DNA of 64,000 bases from Clytia hemisphaerica (GCA_902728285.1 CACVBU010000865.1:3301008-3365007); one strand, 5' to 3'. Counted from the first letter of the stretch, positions 43,438-54,040 are shown. The notes: generated by a model from the letters alone, not told the origin. Translations and numbers: made by a program.

Positions 43438-44911
43438 CTCCCACGCACGAGGGGAGGTCACGTTCGTCGATGAATTTGATTTTCACTTCTTGATTGTTCT
43501 TGTCATCACTTACTCGTGAGTGATGATACTCAAACGGAAATAGTTTATTGATAGGTCTTCGGAGAATTCCGTTACCGTATTTGTTTACAACGACGAGTTC
43601 GGCTCCGCGAACTTTACCATCTCTTCCTCGTAACAATTTACTCACTCTACCTTTCCTCCAATCATTACGTTTAACATTTTCCTCATTGATTAAAACGATA
43701 TCATTCTCGTTGATCATTTCGCTTGAGTTCTTTCGTGCAAGTTTCTTGTGTGTTTCTCTCAACTCGAGTAAGTATTCTGTTTTCCAACGTTTCCAAAAGT
43801 GTTCAATTGCTTGCTTCGTGTTATCTGACAACTCAAAACTGTCACTGTTGTCGTTTGTTGTATTTGTGTTACGTCCGAGACGTTTACCGTATAATAAATG
43901 ATTCGGGGTGAGAGGTTCTTCTGTCAATTCGTCATAGATGAAGGTTAAAGGACGGTTGTTGATTGTTCGTTCAATTTTAATCAATAACGAAAGGAATTCA
44001 TCGTACTTCAGCGTTTTGTTGTTCAAAGCTTTATTCAAACACGTTTTCACGGATTTCACAAGTCTCTCTGTAAACCCATTAAACCAAGGTGCTTTCTCGA
44101 GGCTAAACTTCCATCGAATTTGACAATTTGTAACAAAGTTTTGTACGTTTTCTGCAGTGAACGTTGAACCTTTGTCTGAAAAGATTTCTTCTGGGATTCC
44201 TCTGCGATTCATAAATCTCCTTAATACTTCAATGCACGACTCCCCACTGTAGTCTGTAGCAATGTCTAAATATACAGCCCGACTGGCTTGACATGTGATT
44301 AATGAAATCCATACCTTGAACTTTTCTTTCGTTTTGTCAAATACATTATACACCAAATATGGACCGCAATAATCGATTCCAATGTTCTGGAAAGCGGCAC
44401 CAACTTGTAGTCTAGACTTTGGTAAATCGTAAGATTCTGGATAACGATAAGCTTTACCACCATGTTTCTTGCAAATCGTACATTTGTAGATAAAATGACG
44501 GACGCGTTGACGCAATCTTGGAATTTGAAATTGGGATCGTAGTTCGTTCAAAGTTTCACGTTGGCCATTATGCATTACCTTGTCGTGGGCTTGCTTGATC
44601 AACAAATCAACAAGTGGACTGTTCGTAGGTAACCATATTGGATGCTTTGCGTCAAAGGGAATTGGAGCATTGTTCAATCTTCCCTTCCATCTGTACACTT
44701 CCCCTCCAAGGAAAAGATTTTTCTTCATTTCGTCTGGAATACCTCTTTGGGCATCCAATAACCATTTCTTGTTGGCTGATGGCAAATCATCAGCATTCAA
44801 AATATTCTGTTTGTTTATTTGTTTCTTATTTGTTTGTTTGTTGTTTTTATTTTTCCAACAACGTATGTTCTCCACAAATTTGAAGACATAATACCCAGTA
44901 ACACGTAACAA
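43433..44911 (-). CDS. BEL/Pao integrase region
   Basis: Open frame of up to 492 residues; the first ~15 codons follow an internal deletion junction, and its start is not a natural one. Zinc-binding H...CTIC module (HDKVMHNGQRETL, FIYKCTICKKHGG), the core with D in GIDYCGPY, the second D in FSDKGSTF and E in WFNGFTERLVKSVK, then NNRPLTFIYDE and a C-terminal NDIVLINEEN...WRKGRV domain. It ends at 43433, within the 3' LTR edge. Would insert cDNA with 5-bp staggering, as the GCAGG duplication shows. Intact in itself. Confidence 0.85.
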   Translation of the reverse strand: MLRVTGYYVFKFVENIRCWKNKNNKQTNKKQINKQNILNADDLPSANKKWLLDAQRGIPDEMKKNLFLGGEVYRWKGRLNNAPIPFDAKHPIWLPTNSPLVDLLIKQAHDKVMHNGQRETLNELRSQFQIPRLRQRVRHFIYKCTICKKHGGKAYRYPESYDLPKSRLQVGAAFQNIGIDYCGPYLVYNVFDKTKEKFKVWISLITCQASRAVYLDIATDYSGESCIEVLRRFMNRRGIPEEIFSDKGSTFTAENVQNFVTNCQIRWKFSLEKAPWFNGFTERLVKSVKTCLNKALNNKTLKYDEFLSLLIKIERTINNRPLTFIYDELTEEPLTPNHLLYGKRLGRNTNTTNDNSDSFELSDNTKQAIEHFWKRWKTEYLLELRETHKKLARKNSSEMINENDIVLINEENVKRNDWRKGRVSKLLRGRDGKVRGAELVVVNKYGNGILRRPINKLFPFEYHHSRVSDDKNNQEVKIKFIDERDLPSCVGV

Positions 44912-45813
44912 TTGTTCAAAAGACCGAAATCTTTGAACGTCAATAATTTCACTTTAATTTTAATTTTCGAGTTGGATTGGAATTTTCTCAGGTTAAACGA
45001 TGCTTTCGATAAATGCTCTTTCGTTTTCTCGACAAACTCTTCAGCTTCAGCAACAGTTCGTTTGCTTGTTGTCAAATCATCTACATGTAGCGATTTGATA
45101 AGGTTGTTCTCGAACTCTGCGTCGTTTGCTGTTCTGATATGATGTTGTAGGGTGGCATTCAAAACGAAGGGCGATGCGTTTATCCCAAACAAAACTCTGC
45201 ACATCCGGTACTCAACAATTTCGTTTGCTTCAAAGTTTTTAAAATCAATTTTGTCTGAATTTTTGAACCATAAAAATCTAGTAAGGTCTCTCTGTTCGTT
45301 GTTTAGTTTTATGTGTAGAAAATCCTTTTCAATATCACCGACAATGGCGACTTTGTCTGTTCGAAAACGTAACAAAATTTCAAAGAGATCTGTATTCAAT
45401 GGAGGACCCGCCTCTAAACATTCATTCAAAGAAAATAACTCATCGTTATTCGCCTTTGCACTCGCGTCATAAACAATGCATACCTTTGTTATTGATTTTT
45501 CTGGTTTGATAACAGCGTGGTGCGGAATGTAATGTGTTTTTCCAACCTCTTGATCATTTGGTGCTTTTTCAATAACACCTTTTGTTAACTGTTCATTGAA
45601 AATCTTTTGATAATCTTTCAATAATTGTTGATTGTTTTCGAAGCTTTTTGATAAACATTGAAGTCTTTTTCTACACAGTTCATAATTATCTCCTAGCGAC
45701 CAATTCTCCTCTTTGACTGGATATGTTGCTTCATACATTTTCTCTTTCTCGTTAAATTTTAATGAGTTCTCAAACTCCTTCACAAATTCACGTTTTTCGG
45801 TCAAAGTTTTCAC
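44912..45813 (-). pseudogene. BEL/Pao reverse transcriptase, RNase H deleted
   Basis: Begins in the protease-RT linker (KEENWSLGDNYELCRKRL), then HYIPHHAVIKPEK and IVYDASAKANN, the palm (AIVGDIEKDFLHIKLN) and HVDDLTTSKR, where tyrosine or phenylalanine is usual before VDD. Just after FNLRKFQSNSK the frame runs into the sequence preceding integrase in a different frame. The connection and RNase H domains, normally several hundred residues, are absent. Confidence 0.85.
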
Positions 45814-46957
45814 ATTTTATTCCAAGACTCTCCAAGTCCCAGAACTTATCAACGGTTTCAGACAATCGATCATTTTCACTAATGACGGCTTTCAAAACAT
45901 GTGAGAAAAAAATTCCGGACGAAATCTTTTCTTTTAAATCAGCAGGACCACTCAAAACGTATCCCAACGACGAACTCAAAGCAATGGGCTGGCCAGACTT
46001 GCCAGTAACAGCACCTTCAGTGTGTATAAAATCCCAATAAAAGTTTGAGCCAATCAAAATATCAATATCGATGGCTTTTTCATGATTTGGATCTGCCAGT
46101 TTTAAACCTTTCAAATGTTCAAAACGTTTTTGACATTCGACTGTGTTCTGTCTCGAAACGGGTTGACTGATTTCGGATACGTAGGCTTGCACAGGAACCT
46201 GTCCTTTCGAAGTTTTCACGTTAAATTCGACCAAGGGTAAGGTTTTGACGGTTTTGTTGTTTCCGAACGATTGGATACAAAGTTCCTTTTTTCCAATTTG
46301 CTTTAGATTCAGCTTTCGACTCAATGTGGGTGTAACATAACTCAACTGACTACCAGGGTCAAAGAAAATTCTGCTTTCGGACGAACGATTTTTCTCGACA
46401 TTTTCGATTTTGGCTTTGGCTGTTTGTAGCAAAACGGTAGACGAACTGCTTGCTAAATTCGACTGAGTATCTTCTGGCGTATCTTCCTCTTTCTTGAAGG
46501 TTTTACAAATACTGCTATGATGATTTTTTCGACAATGATAACAACTGCGCATCGATCTACAACTTTTACTATCATGTCCTATTTTCAAGCACTTGAAACA
46601 TCGTTTCTGTTTGATGAGAAAATCCTTTCGACTTTCTGGTTTCGATATCTTGGAACATTGATAGGCTTTGTGTGAAGCATTTCCACAGTAAACGCATGGA
46701 AAGGTACGGAACGGTTGTCTTCTTTTGCTGTCTGTAGGACGACCGGTACTCATTAGGTTTTCGTAATTTTCGACACCTTCATTCTCTGTAAGAAGGACCT
46801 TTTCTCGAGCTTCGACTTCTTGTTGTAAGGCTTCGAGTAACTTATCGATTGCCCATACATCCTTTCCGAACTTTCTAGTCAACAACAATTTTATTTCTTG
46901 TGGCAATAAAATGGCGTAAATAAATCTTATGGCGTTTCTCCTCCAGTCCGATTCCAC
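45788..46957 (-). CDS. BEL/Pao gag C-terminus with zinc knuckles, and protease
   Basis: Up to 389 residues. Three zinc knuckles: CVYCGNASHKAYQC, CFKCLKIGHDSKSC and CYHCRKNHHSSIC, for RNA packaging. The aspartic protease follows, with RIFFDPGSQLSYVT: the active-site triplet is DPG, not the usual DSG/DTG, so activity is doubtful. DILIGSNFYWDF and SSLGYVLSG further on are typical of BEL proteases. The first residues (before KLLLTRKFG) overlap a frameshift from the upstream gag part. The frame changes to RT near 45800. Confidence 0.85.
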   Translation of the reverse strand: MESDWRRNAIRFIYAILLPQEIKLLLTRKFGKDVWAIDKLLEALQQEVEAREKVLLTENEGVENYENLMSTGRPTDSKRRQPFRTFPCVYCGNASHKAYQCSKISKPESRKDFLIKQKRCFKCLKIGHDSKSCRSMRSCYHCRKNHHSSICKTFKKEEDTPEDTQSNLASSSSTVLLQTAKAKIENVEKNRSSESRIFFDPGSQLSYVTPTLSRKLNLKQIGKKELCIQSFGNNKTVKTLPLVEFNVKTSKGQVPVQAYVSEISQPVSRQNTVECQKRFEHLKGLKLADPNHEKAIDIDILIGSNFYWDFIHTEGAVTGKSGQPIALSSSLGYVLSGPADLKEKISSGIFFSHVLKAVISENDRLSETVDKFWDLESLGIKCENFDRKT

Positions 46958-47678
46958 GAAGATTTCTGATTTGAATTTCGATGTTGTTGTAAAGCATTCT
47001 CAGTTCTTTGATATCGATAAAGTTTGATGCTGTTTCTAAGTTTAACAATTTATTCATATGCGCACTAATAATAATCTATTCGTCACCGAACCTTTCTTTT
47101 AACATTTTGAGCGCAATATCGTAATTTTCGTTAGATAATGTTATACCTTGGATGCAGGATTCCGCTTCTCCTTCAAGTAAACTGGTGAGGTATGTCATTT
47201 TTTCGACGTTGGTCATATCATCTCTCTGATGAACGGCACAATCAAATGTATCGAAAAATGTTTTCCATTTCAACGGATCTCCGTCGTAGGGTTTCAAACT
47301 CAATTTGGGTAGACGAATATCAGCTTTCCGCTGTTTCTCTCGGGTACTTGTGACACTACTATCACTAACAGCAATTTTTGGGTTCTCTTTTGACAATTCA
47401 CTTTTGACGGCTAAAATCAACGACTCAACTCGACGCTCAACTTTGGAACACTTCTCATATTGTATTCCCATTTGCTCTTCATCGTCTAATTCATCCACGA
47501 TGTTATCCGTAATCTCAATGATAATTTGTAACTTTTTATTTAAAACTTTACAAGTGGTTTCAAGAGCGTTTTTGTTACTTTTAGCATCCTTGTTCCATTC
47601 TTCGCACTCCAAAATCAACTTGTTTACATATGATGTGAGAGCGTTGCGCTTCTTGCCAAGTTTCTCAACATCAACCAT
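46875..47678 (-). pseudogene. BEL/Pao gag N-terminal part
   Basis: Starts at ATG 47676-47678. Coiled-coil-like first half; RLPKLSLKPYDGDPLKWKTF and YLTSLLEGEAESCI are characteristic BEL gag blocks. A stop at 47076 follows LKERFGDE, and reading continues as MNKLLNLETASNFIDIKEL to about 46950, where a one-base shift leads into the next frame. Confidence 0.85.
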
Positions 47679-47815
47679 TTTTCAACTTTTATTATGTATT
47701 TTCTTGTTTCGACTTTTTAATTTTTATGTTTCTCTTCTTTCTTACAATTTTTTTTCTTTCACTCACACACTTTAACTTTTTTCTTCTCTTTTTAATATGC
47801 GGCACGTGTGGACCA

Positions 47816-47945
47816 TGAAATATTTTACGTGTTGTCTCAATGACTTTCTTTAGAGGACTGTGATAAACAAAATTAACAAAAGCACTAAATAGGTCTCGAT
47901 TAGTCTCGATGACCTAAAACAATATAATACAATAAAAATATCACA
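47816..47945 (-). repeat. BEL/Pao 5' LTR
   Basis: Upstream LTR in the element's orientation. Just inside it the minus strand reads TGGTCCACACGTGCC, starting with the TGG expected of a tRNA primer-binding site. Confidence 0.92.
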
Positions 47946-47950
47946 GCAGG

Positions 47951-48235
47951 GTCTAAATTGAATTTAGTCAAGTGACGTGTAGGAACTTTTCACATAAGTC
48001 AGAAGTCCCCCACTGTTCGATGTACAGTTTAGACGAAGAGGGGGAAATGATGGCCCTGTATTTTAAAATCAGTGCAAGGAAAAGATTCATCGAGTTTCGA
48101 TTCTGCTATAGTAATAATATCAAATGTTTTGTCAATGAACGTGCGAAGATATATACGCTTTTTATAGGAAAAACCAGTAAGTCATATGATTCTGGCTGGG
48201 CTGCTCTTAAATTTATATGAGTTTTTCTGCCTTAA
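47951..48235 (-). pseudogene. LINE endonuclease N-terminal part
   Basis: Minus-strand translation with frameshifts gives ITIAESKLDESFPCTDFKIQ, then GHHFP, RTVGDF and YVKSSYTS-like words, the AETKLDxSF start of LINE endonucleases. It resumes beyond the BEL insertion at 43302. Confidence 0.7.
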
Positions 48236-49233
48236 ATGTCAATATTAATTAAAATGGAAGCTTGTACTTCTCAGTAATTTCTGAAATCTGAGGCTCAGAT
48301 TCTTCTTAATTTGTTCTTAGGTTTTGGCCAAATTTCAGCCTCGTTTTCTTATGAAATTGTTCTTTTAAAAAACGTGTAAGAAAAGGCACGGATGTCACTC
48401 TAAGTAGACTGTAAATCACTCCCTTGACACATTTGTTAGCATTTGAAAGAATTTTGTCTCAGATGAGAGGTCACTCTTAACAAAAATTACTGTAGGGCTA
48501 AGATCATTCCTTTTGAACGCAAATTCAACTCTATGTGTTCGTTTTGCTGCGGTGGCACCTTAATGAAAGTTATGGCTAGTTTAGACAATATTATATAGGC
48601 TAATTAGTCTAAAAACAAGAAAATTTTAAATTTCTACTTAAAATTATTAGTCACGTCTTCCTTTATACAAATATCAACTGCTTTATATGTGAGGAATGTG
48701 TGTGCTAAATTTTGTCTTTGGATCAACAACCGGTTAATTAACCGATAAGCTCTCGTCTAAATAATCGATCCGGCTAAACAACCGACTATCAGCTAATTTG
48801 AACATATCCCTGACTGATAGTGAACTTTTTTCAAATCCATTCAATCTCGGTCAACCAATTTTACAGATGAGTGTTTTGATGTGTTACCTAACAGTAACAG
48901 GTAACAGTATTTCGATGAGGGAAGCATTTTCGGGCAACAAAATTAACTTTGCCTCCAGCTGAGCTTCACAAATAGCCAACATATCCTCGGAAACGATTTC
49001 AATAGCGAGTTTATGTATTCGAGATAAATCGAGGGGGACGGTATATAAGCAAAGCTGACATGGGGCCGAAATCGCCGTCCACTTTGCTCGACGAGGGTAA
49101 AAACACCAAGATACCGTCGTCTGTTTAGGTGAGCAAAGGCGATATAGAGCCGTACATCAACTATCGACTTTGTTTTGTATCGATTTCACTTACCGTCGCC
49201 CTCGATATCCTCCGATACATAAACTCGGTAATA
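48236..49233. other. No recognisable gene
   Basis: Near 48290-48390 words (ttcttaggttttggcc, gttcttttaaaaaacgtgta) match the eroded repeat at 33270-33560. The rest is AT-rich and non-coding. Confidence 0.45.
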
Positions 49234-49352
49234 TACTACATTGAAGGCTAATAACATGTGATATCAATGTATACCATTGAAATCGTTCAATGTTTATTTT
49301 CAATGGGATTTCAATGTATTGCATTGAAATTTGAGTTTTGATGTTGTACATT
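49234..49352. repeat. Palindromic TTCAATG/CATTGAA cluster
   Basis: TACATTGAA, CCATTGAAAT, TTCAATGTTT, TTTCAATGGG, TTCAATGTAT and GCATTGAAAT occur within ~120 bp in both orientations, bounded by TACTACATTGAA and TTGTACATTGAA. Likely a short motif-iterated MITE without a clear duplication. Confidence 0.6.
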
Positions 49353-49679
49353 GAAACTTCAGGCTTCAGTTTGAAGAAGATAGCTTGTATCCGTGCACCG
49401 TTTTAGCCTGCGGAAGCAACCCAACAAGGTGATGATAGTTTACAGATTTACGAGTTGAGATGTTGAGATGGTTGAAATACATTGGGCACAGAATGATGAC
49501 TTTCAGTTATCAATGTTTGATTCAAAAATGGATTTGGTTTTTATATACTGAATTAGATAGATTGTAAAAAATTGCTGAGTTTAAATTATAAACTGCTTCA
49601 ATCACCAGATTCATTCTGTGCTGTGTTTATATATATTAGTTAAACTATCGTATGGATTTTTAATTTAAGAACACACCTT
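49353..49679. other. No recognisable gene
   Basis: AT-rich, no coding or structural signal noticed. Confidence 0.5.
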
Positions 49680-50410
49680 GTTCCATACGATGTTGATTGC
49701 CCGTATCATGTTGACTGAAACGGCCGATTGTACTATGTTGACTGTTTGCGTACCAAGTTGACGGGTGCCGATTTTTATCCACAGCTCGCTCATATTGACT
49801 TATGATAACTAATTTTCCCGGGGAATAGGCACTCGATTTTGAAAACGACCGTACGTTCGGCCAAAAATCAGGTCTCTAAAATCGGACCCTTACAGTGCAG
49901 GAAAAATTTGGTTGAAAATCGATCCTTATAGAACAATTTTTCGAAATTTTTTGCCCTTTTCAGGGCAAAATTTTATGAAATTTCTCAAGTTTTACCTCAA
50001 AATTTGGTATTTTCTCAAATTTTACAACCTTATAGTGCACTTTTTCCCCACTTGCTTACAAATCAACCCTTACAGTGCACTTTCCAAAGTCCAAAAAACC
50101 TAACCTTAAGGGCCGCACGTCCGGTAGGTCACTTACCTGGAGCACTTAGCTGAGCTAATTTGGTTCGCCAAGTGATACAGTAAGATTGGTATGAACAAAA
50201 ACGTTGTACCATGTTGACCTGAGATTACTAAGTTAGCTCATATGTGACACAGTCAACTCGGTATGAGCAAAAACGCTGTACTATGTTGACCTGGTGGTTG
50301 GCTGATATGTGACACAGTCAACTTGGTATGGACAAAAACGCTGTACAATGTTGATCTGGTTGGCTTAACTGTGACACAGTCAACTTGGTTTATACATGTT
50401 TGTACCGCCC
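49680..50410. mobile_element. GTTGAC/GTCAAC-iterated element with tandem units
   Basis: ATGTTGAC and CAAGTTGAC words near 49690-49800, then, after another insertion, about four ~60-bp units at 50165-50400. Each unit contains GACACAGTCAACTYGGTAT and, inverted, GTACYATGTTGA. Outer flanks TTCCATACGATG and TTGGTTTATACATG. An inferred non-autonomous element; the target duplication is not determined. Confidence 0.65.
49818..50150. mobile_element. G-capped hAT-like relative, CCCTTACAGTGCA subtype
   Basis: Starts CCCGGGGAATAGGCAC and ends near GGCCGCACGTCCGG...TTACCTGG. GACCCTTACAGTGCA and close forms occur about four times (near 49887, 49920, 50030 and 50070). Same reiterated core (CCCTTA) as the other G-capped copies but a different following word. 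A clean 8-bp duplication was not found. It splits the GTTGAC-iterated element. Confidence 0.65.
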
Positions 50411-50741
50411 GCTGCTAGAGACTTTGACTGTTGTCGGTCGTCTGGCGGTCAAAAGTCAATTTGAGGACAGTACAAGATTATACCAACAACAAAAAAGTAA
50501 CTGAAAAAGATATGATAGACTTACCTAATATAGTTTCTATAAGTTCTTTGATTTTGCCCTTGAGAAAATATCAGTAACAAAAACAAACAAAAACAATCGT
50601 CTTTTCTGTGTAAAAAAACTCTTCTAAGTTATTGGTGCATTTACAGAAAATACACTAAATACTAAAAGTAATGACAAGAAAGTATAAAGAAATTCAAATT
50701 GCAAAAGAAATCCAGCAAAATAAACCAAAAACAACCAAAAC

Positions 50742-50873
50742 CGGAACCGGATTGCTTCTTTTAAGCCCCGGATTGCCTCTAGAAACACCGGATTGCTTCT
50801 TTTAAGCCCTGGATTGCCTCTAGAAACGCTGGATTGCTTCTTTTAAGCCCTGGATTGCCTCTAGAAACACCAA
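50742..50873. repeat. 41-bp tandem repeat, three units
   Basis: GGATTGCTTCTTTTAAGCCC plus TGGATTGCCTCTAGAAACAC, starts at 50749, 50790 and 50831. Each unit is itself two related ~20-bp halves beginning GGATTGC. Confidence 0.88.
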
Positions 50874-51297
50874 AGATCATAGTTGTACTGATAAGACATT
50901 CCTTGTAAAAAGATCTCTTGCTCGACGCTCAAGCTACCATCTTTGTTATATTCAAATTGATTTTGTCTTTGACCTGTTACAAGTGGTTGTTGTCCTTCTG
51001 CAGAATACCATACCATCTTTGTTTTGTTGATGAAGATCTGCAACCTATTTTTGCTTTCCAGCTTTAGAGTATAAAGCGTTTTCATTCAGCTGTCCACAAG
51101 GATGCTGACCTACAACATATGTTTGCTTTACTTTTTGGGAGCGCTCGGCAGTTAAAATGTTATCACTTTTCCAAGTGTTATTGTTATGTTGACCTGAAGA
51201 AACTCTTTGTTTTACTTCAACATGGCACGAGTCGCGTTCTTCCAAATCAAAACTAACTTCCTTTTTCTGTTTTTGAGGGTTGTGGAAAAGCTCACTG
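50874..51297. other. No supported gene
   Basis: Two overlapping minus-strand open frames (50861-51085, 51045-51245) have Gln/Lys-rich but unrecognised translations. Could be exon relics; no splice or family support. Confidence 0.35.
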
Positions 51298-51312
51298 ATA
51301 ACCCATAGAGGT

Positions 51313-51764
51313 CCCGGGGGGGGGGGGTACTAGGATTGATGGGTGTCGGGTATGTGCGTGCCAGACCTCTGGACCCTTACCCTTAGAGAGACTGAATTTT
51401 GGTGAAAAGGTGACCCTTAGAGAGACTCAGTGTAGAAAAACCCAACCCTTAGAGAGACTTTTTCACAAAAAATTTCTATAATGGGCCAAAGAAATTCGAT
51501 TTTTAAAAGAATTTCTCCAATTTTCGGAAAATTTCTCTAATTTTTGAAAAATGTTCTCACTTTTTTTAAAAATGTTCTCACTTTTTTGACTTTTCACTTT
51601 TCTTTGACCCGAGTTTGTGAAAAAATCGACCCTTAGAGAGACTGATTTTGACTTTTGTTGTTTTGGTAACCCTTAGAGAGACTTTGGGAGGGTGAAAAAC
51701 CCTACCCTTAAGGCACGCACATACCCAGCACCCATTTTTGCCTAAGTACCCCCCCCCCCCCGGG
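51313..51764 (+). mobile_element. G-capped hAT-like non-autonomous element, copy 3
   Basis: 452 bp with a perfect 8-bp duplication ATAGAGGT (51305-51312, 51765-51772). Near identical to 26426-26870, differing mainly in G/C tract lengths and a few substitutions. The target lies in the inverted end of the outer element; the unoccupied sequence is seen, inverted, near 52983-52998. Confidence 0.93.
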
Positions 51765-52415
51765 ATAGAGGTATAAAGAAAGACAGGAGATGAATTTGTC
51801 GGTAATTGGTCGTTAAAGTCTTTTGATTTCTTTTATGTAATAAATCAAAAGAAATTCTAGGCTCGCCCGATGAAATACGACTTTCTAGTAGAACTCAAGT
51901 TTGCTCTGAACATTCTTACTATCAGCATCGAAGATTTCTAGGCTTCTAATATACGAGAATAAAATAAAATTTAGCTCCACGAAATAAGTTTGCGTTCAAT
52001 TTTGTCATCCGTTAAATTTTGTTTTGAAAAGATATTTTCTCCAGCCAGAAAATAAAAAGTTCTTTATAAGCACACACAATTTCAGACTCAATTTGTAGAC
52101 AAAAAGTCGCTGGAGAATTTTGGAGGAAAGTATTAAGCAATAGAGTTCACCTTGAAGAAAATGTTGATCGAAAAATCTTGTATTTTGATGAAGGATTGCA
52201 AAGTTTACAGGCCCTTATTTAATCCAAATATTTTCTAACACCAATGTCAGAAACAATGAATCTCGTCTCATCTTATTTCCAACACTTAAGTTAGCCAATA
52301 AGATTTCACCTATCAACAAAAAAGCTCATAAAAAATGCACGATATATGAGATTATGAGCATGCATACCTCGTATTTTTTTTAATCGTAGGGCGAGCATGG
52401 TTACAATAGCATATA

Positions 52416-52959
52416 GTCGCGCGGCTGAGGTCGAAAAAAGTGGCTAGAAAATGATTTTCGTGATACACCTCTTAGATTCCACTTTTTTCGATGGAAACTC
52501 TCGAATTAGTATATGTAGATTCCAAAATCAAAAAGTTTCCACGATATTATCGTGCAAGTAACGAGTAAATGGCGATTTTTTGCGTTTCCAGGCAAAATTG
52601 CAAGGCCTGGAAATTCATGATTTTTGGGGGGTCTTCAAATTAAAAAAAGACCTATATCACACGATAGAGCTCTTCAAACTGAGCAAAAAAGTGTATTACA
52701 CCAAAGTCCCAACTTCTCTAGATCAAAAGTTATGGGCCTATTTGTGGTCAAAAAGGTGTTTAATTTTGCATAAATTAATGCAGATTGTGGGGAAATTCCC
52801 TGTTTTCCATCGCCAATTACTCGTTACTTGTACGATAATATCGTGGAAACTTTTTGATTTTGTAATCTACACATACTAATTCGCGAGTTTCCGTTGTTTT
52901 TTTTGGAATCTAAAAGATGTATCACGAAATGAAACGTTTTTCGACCTCAGCCGCGCGAC
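52416..52959. mobile_element. Foldback TA-flanked element with ~190-bp arms
   Basis: 544 bp between TA duplications (52414-52415, 52960-52961). Inverted ends GTCGCGCGGCTGAGGTCGAA. The arms include TTCCACGATATTATCGTGCA, itself palindromic, and AAGTAACGAGTAAATGGCGA. Central part non-coding. Tc1/mariner-like by duplication. Confidence 0.85.
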
Positions 52960-53203
52960 TAATACTTCTCCTGTTTCTTTATACCTCCATGGATAACCTA
53001 ATAAGTAAACAAGAAGCCGGAGCGGCGTGAAGGTCCAGCTGACGTGGCAATAACCGAATGTCGTTAGTATCGGGTTCCTTAAGTGACGCAAAAATATTTC
53101 CTTCCCATCCTCCACTCTGAGCTTCTATTCTTTGACACTTTCCTTATATTAATAAGTTTTGAAAGTTATTGATGCATTTCCCGAAATTTCTTTGCCGCTC
53201 TTT

Positions 53204-53286
53204 TGCCGCTGATGGGATTCGAACCCACTATATACAAAACACCTAAGATTCGAATGCTAGCACCTTAACCACTCGGCCATCGAGTC
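53204..53286 (-). tRNA. tRNA-Ser(CGA)-like pseudogene
   Basis: On the minus strand GACTCGATGGCCGAGTGGTT is a clear tRNA-Ser 5' part with A box, a CGA anticodon sits in TTCGAAT, a long variable arm follows, and GTGGGTTCGAATCCCAT forms the T arm with B box. The acceptor 3' strand (TCAGCGG) does not pair with GACTCGA and the anticodon stem is imperfect, so it is likely a pseudogene or tRNA-derived repeat head. Confidence 0.55.
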
Positions 53287-53334
53287 ACAACTGCATTTAG
53301 GAGTTCAAAGTTCGTTATAAACATGGTATTTACT

Positions 53335-53430
53335 CCAAACTCTACCCGGGGGCTAAAACCCTAACCAGGGGTTAACTCCCATCCCCAACCCTAGCCCTAA
53401 CCCTACCTGACCCTTACCTGAAACAACCCT
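53335..53430. repeat. Degenerate CCCTAA-like tract
   Basis: CTAAAACCCTAACCAGGGGTT, followed by AACCCTAGCCCTAACCCTAC-type words over ~90 bp. It resembles the animal telomeric repeat but is irregular. Could be an interstitial telomere-like remnant or coincidence. Confidence 0.45.
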
Positions 53431-53821
53431 TTAATCTAACCGGGAAATTTGACTCTACTACCAATTCAATCCAAAACATAGGTCAAACATCGCACGGGTA
53501 GGCGGGGCAAAAATTCTAGATTGGCGGTTGGTTTAGCCTGGACTTAATTTATTGCGCGCACAGGCCCCGACAAAGACAAAATCTTTTCGATCAGTTGCTT
53601 TTTAAAGGTCCATTCTGCCTGCTGCGCGCTGGACCAAAAATATGCACACAATGGATGATGGTGTTTTAAAAACAAATGAATGCAATGGTTTGAGAACACA
53701 ATATTTGAAGTTACAGAAATTTATGTGTGTTCTTATCACTCTTCGAAAAAATATTAGAATGAGAACGGATTGAAATGGGTACCCGATATCCAAAGCTTTT
53801 TTTTTGTGCAATTTCCTTTAC

Positions 53822-53890
53822 CTTTTGTTCGGCACGCTTCTTTGCTCGAATTTCTTCTTTCAATGGATCGTAAAAAAGATCTTCAAGGAT
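53822..53890 (-). other. Possible 69-bp internal exon
   Basis: On the minus strand a pyrimidine-rich ...CTTTCTTTCAG acceptor is followed by an open, in-phase 23-codon stretch (ILEDLFYDPLKEEIRAKKRA, then EQK) and a CAAAAG|GTAAAG donor. The peptide is charged and helix-like. No neighbouring exon identified; speculative. Confidence 0.25.
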
Positions 53891-54040
53891 CTGAAAGAAA
53901 AGTAGTTTTTTTTTTACAGCTAGGTCGATAAAAAGATACCTGGTTAAGAAGAGCTGTAACGCAACAAAATATACCAGGAGATGCATGTATCTTATGGTGT
54001 TAGGTTGTTGCAGCTAAACCATCGTTGTACTTCCAAGTAT

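Larger units (their letters stand above)
43308..47945 (-). mobile_element. BEL/Pao LTR retrotransposon, defective
   Basis: 4,638 bp with 130-bp LTRs that look identical (43308-43437, 47816-47945) and a 5-bp duplication GCAGG (43303-43307, 47946-47950). It carries gag, protease, RT and integrase on the minus strand, with frame changes between parts and the RNase H region missing. It sits inside the LINE endonuclease. Identical LTRs with a broken coding region suggest it was recently copied as an already defective element, using proteins supplied in trans. Confidence 0.93.
40318..48235 (-). mobile_element. Minus-strand LINE split by later insertions
   Basis: Non-LTR element read from right to left: endonuclease start near 48200-47960, then the BEL/Pao insertion, endonuclease remainder (43300-42808), linker (42612-42312), the TTAA element, and reverse transcriptase (40936 to about 40548). 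The rest of the reverse transcriptase is replaced by unrelated GGCGCC-rich DNA (40318-40547) ending CAGTGGCGG, a hAT-like tip. The LINE is therefore the oldest layer here and is non-functional. Confidence 0.8.
51298..52998. mobile_element. Outer DNA element hosting two nested elements
   Basis: The left end ATAACCCATAGAGGT continues after the nested insertion as ATAAAGAAAGACAGGAGA. The right end is its inverse (TCTCCTGTTTCTTTATACCT then CCATGGATAACC, to about 52998). Two other elements lie inside (51313-51764, 52416-52959). Its own duplication is not clear. Confidence 0.7.

Noticed and set aside
50742..50873. CRISPR-like array
   Set aside because: Simple 41-bp tandem repeat; the internal halves are related, not unique spacers.
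53335..53430. True chromosome end
   Set aside because: Telomere-like words are irregular and the sequence continues normally on both sides.
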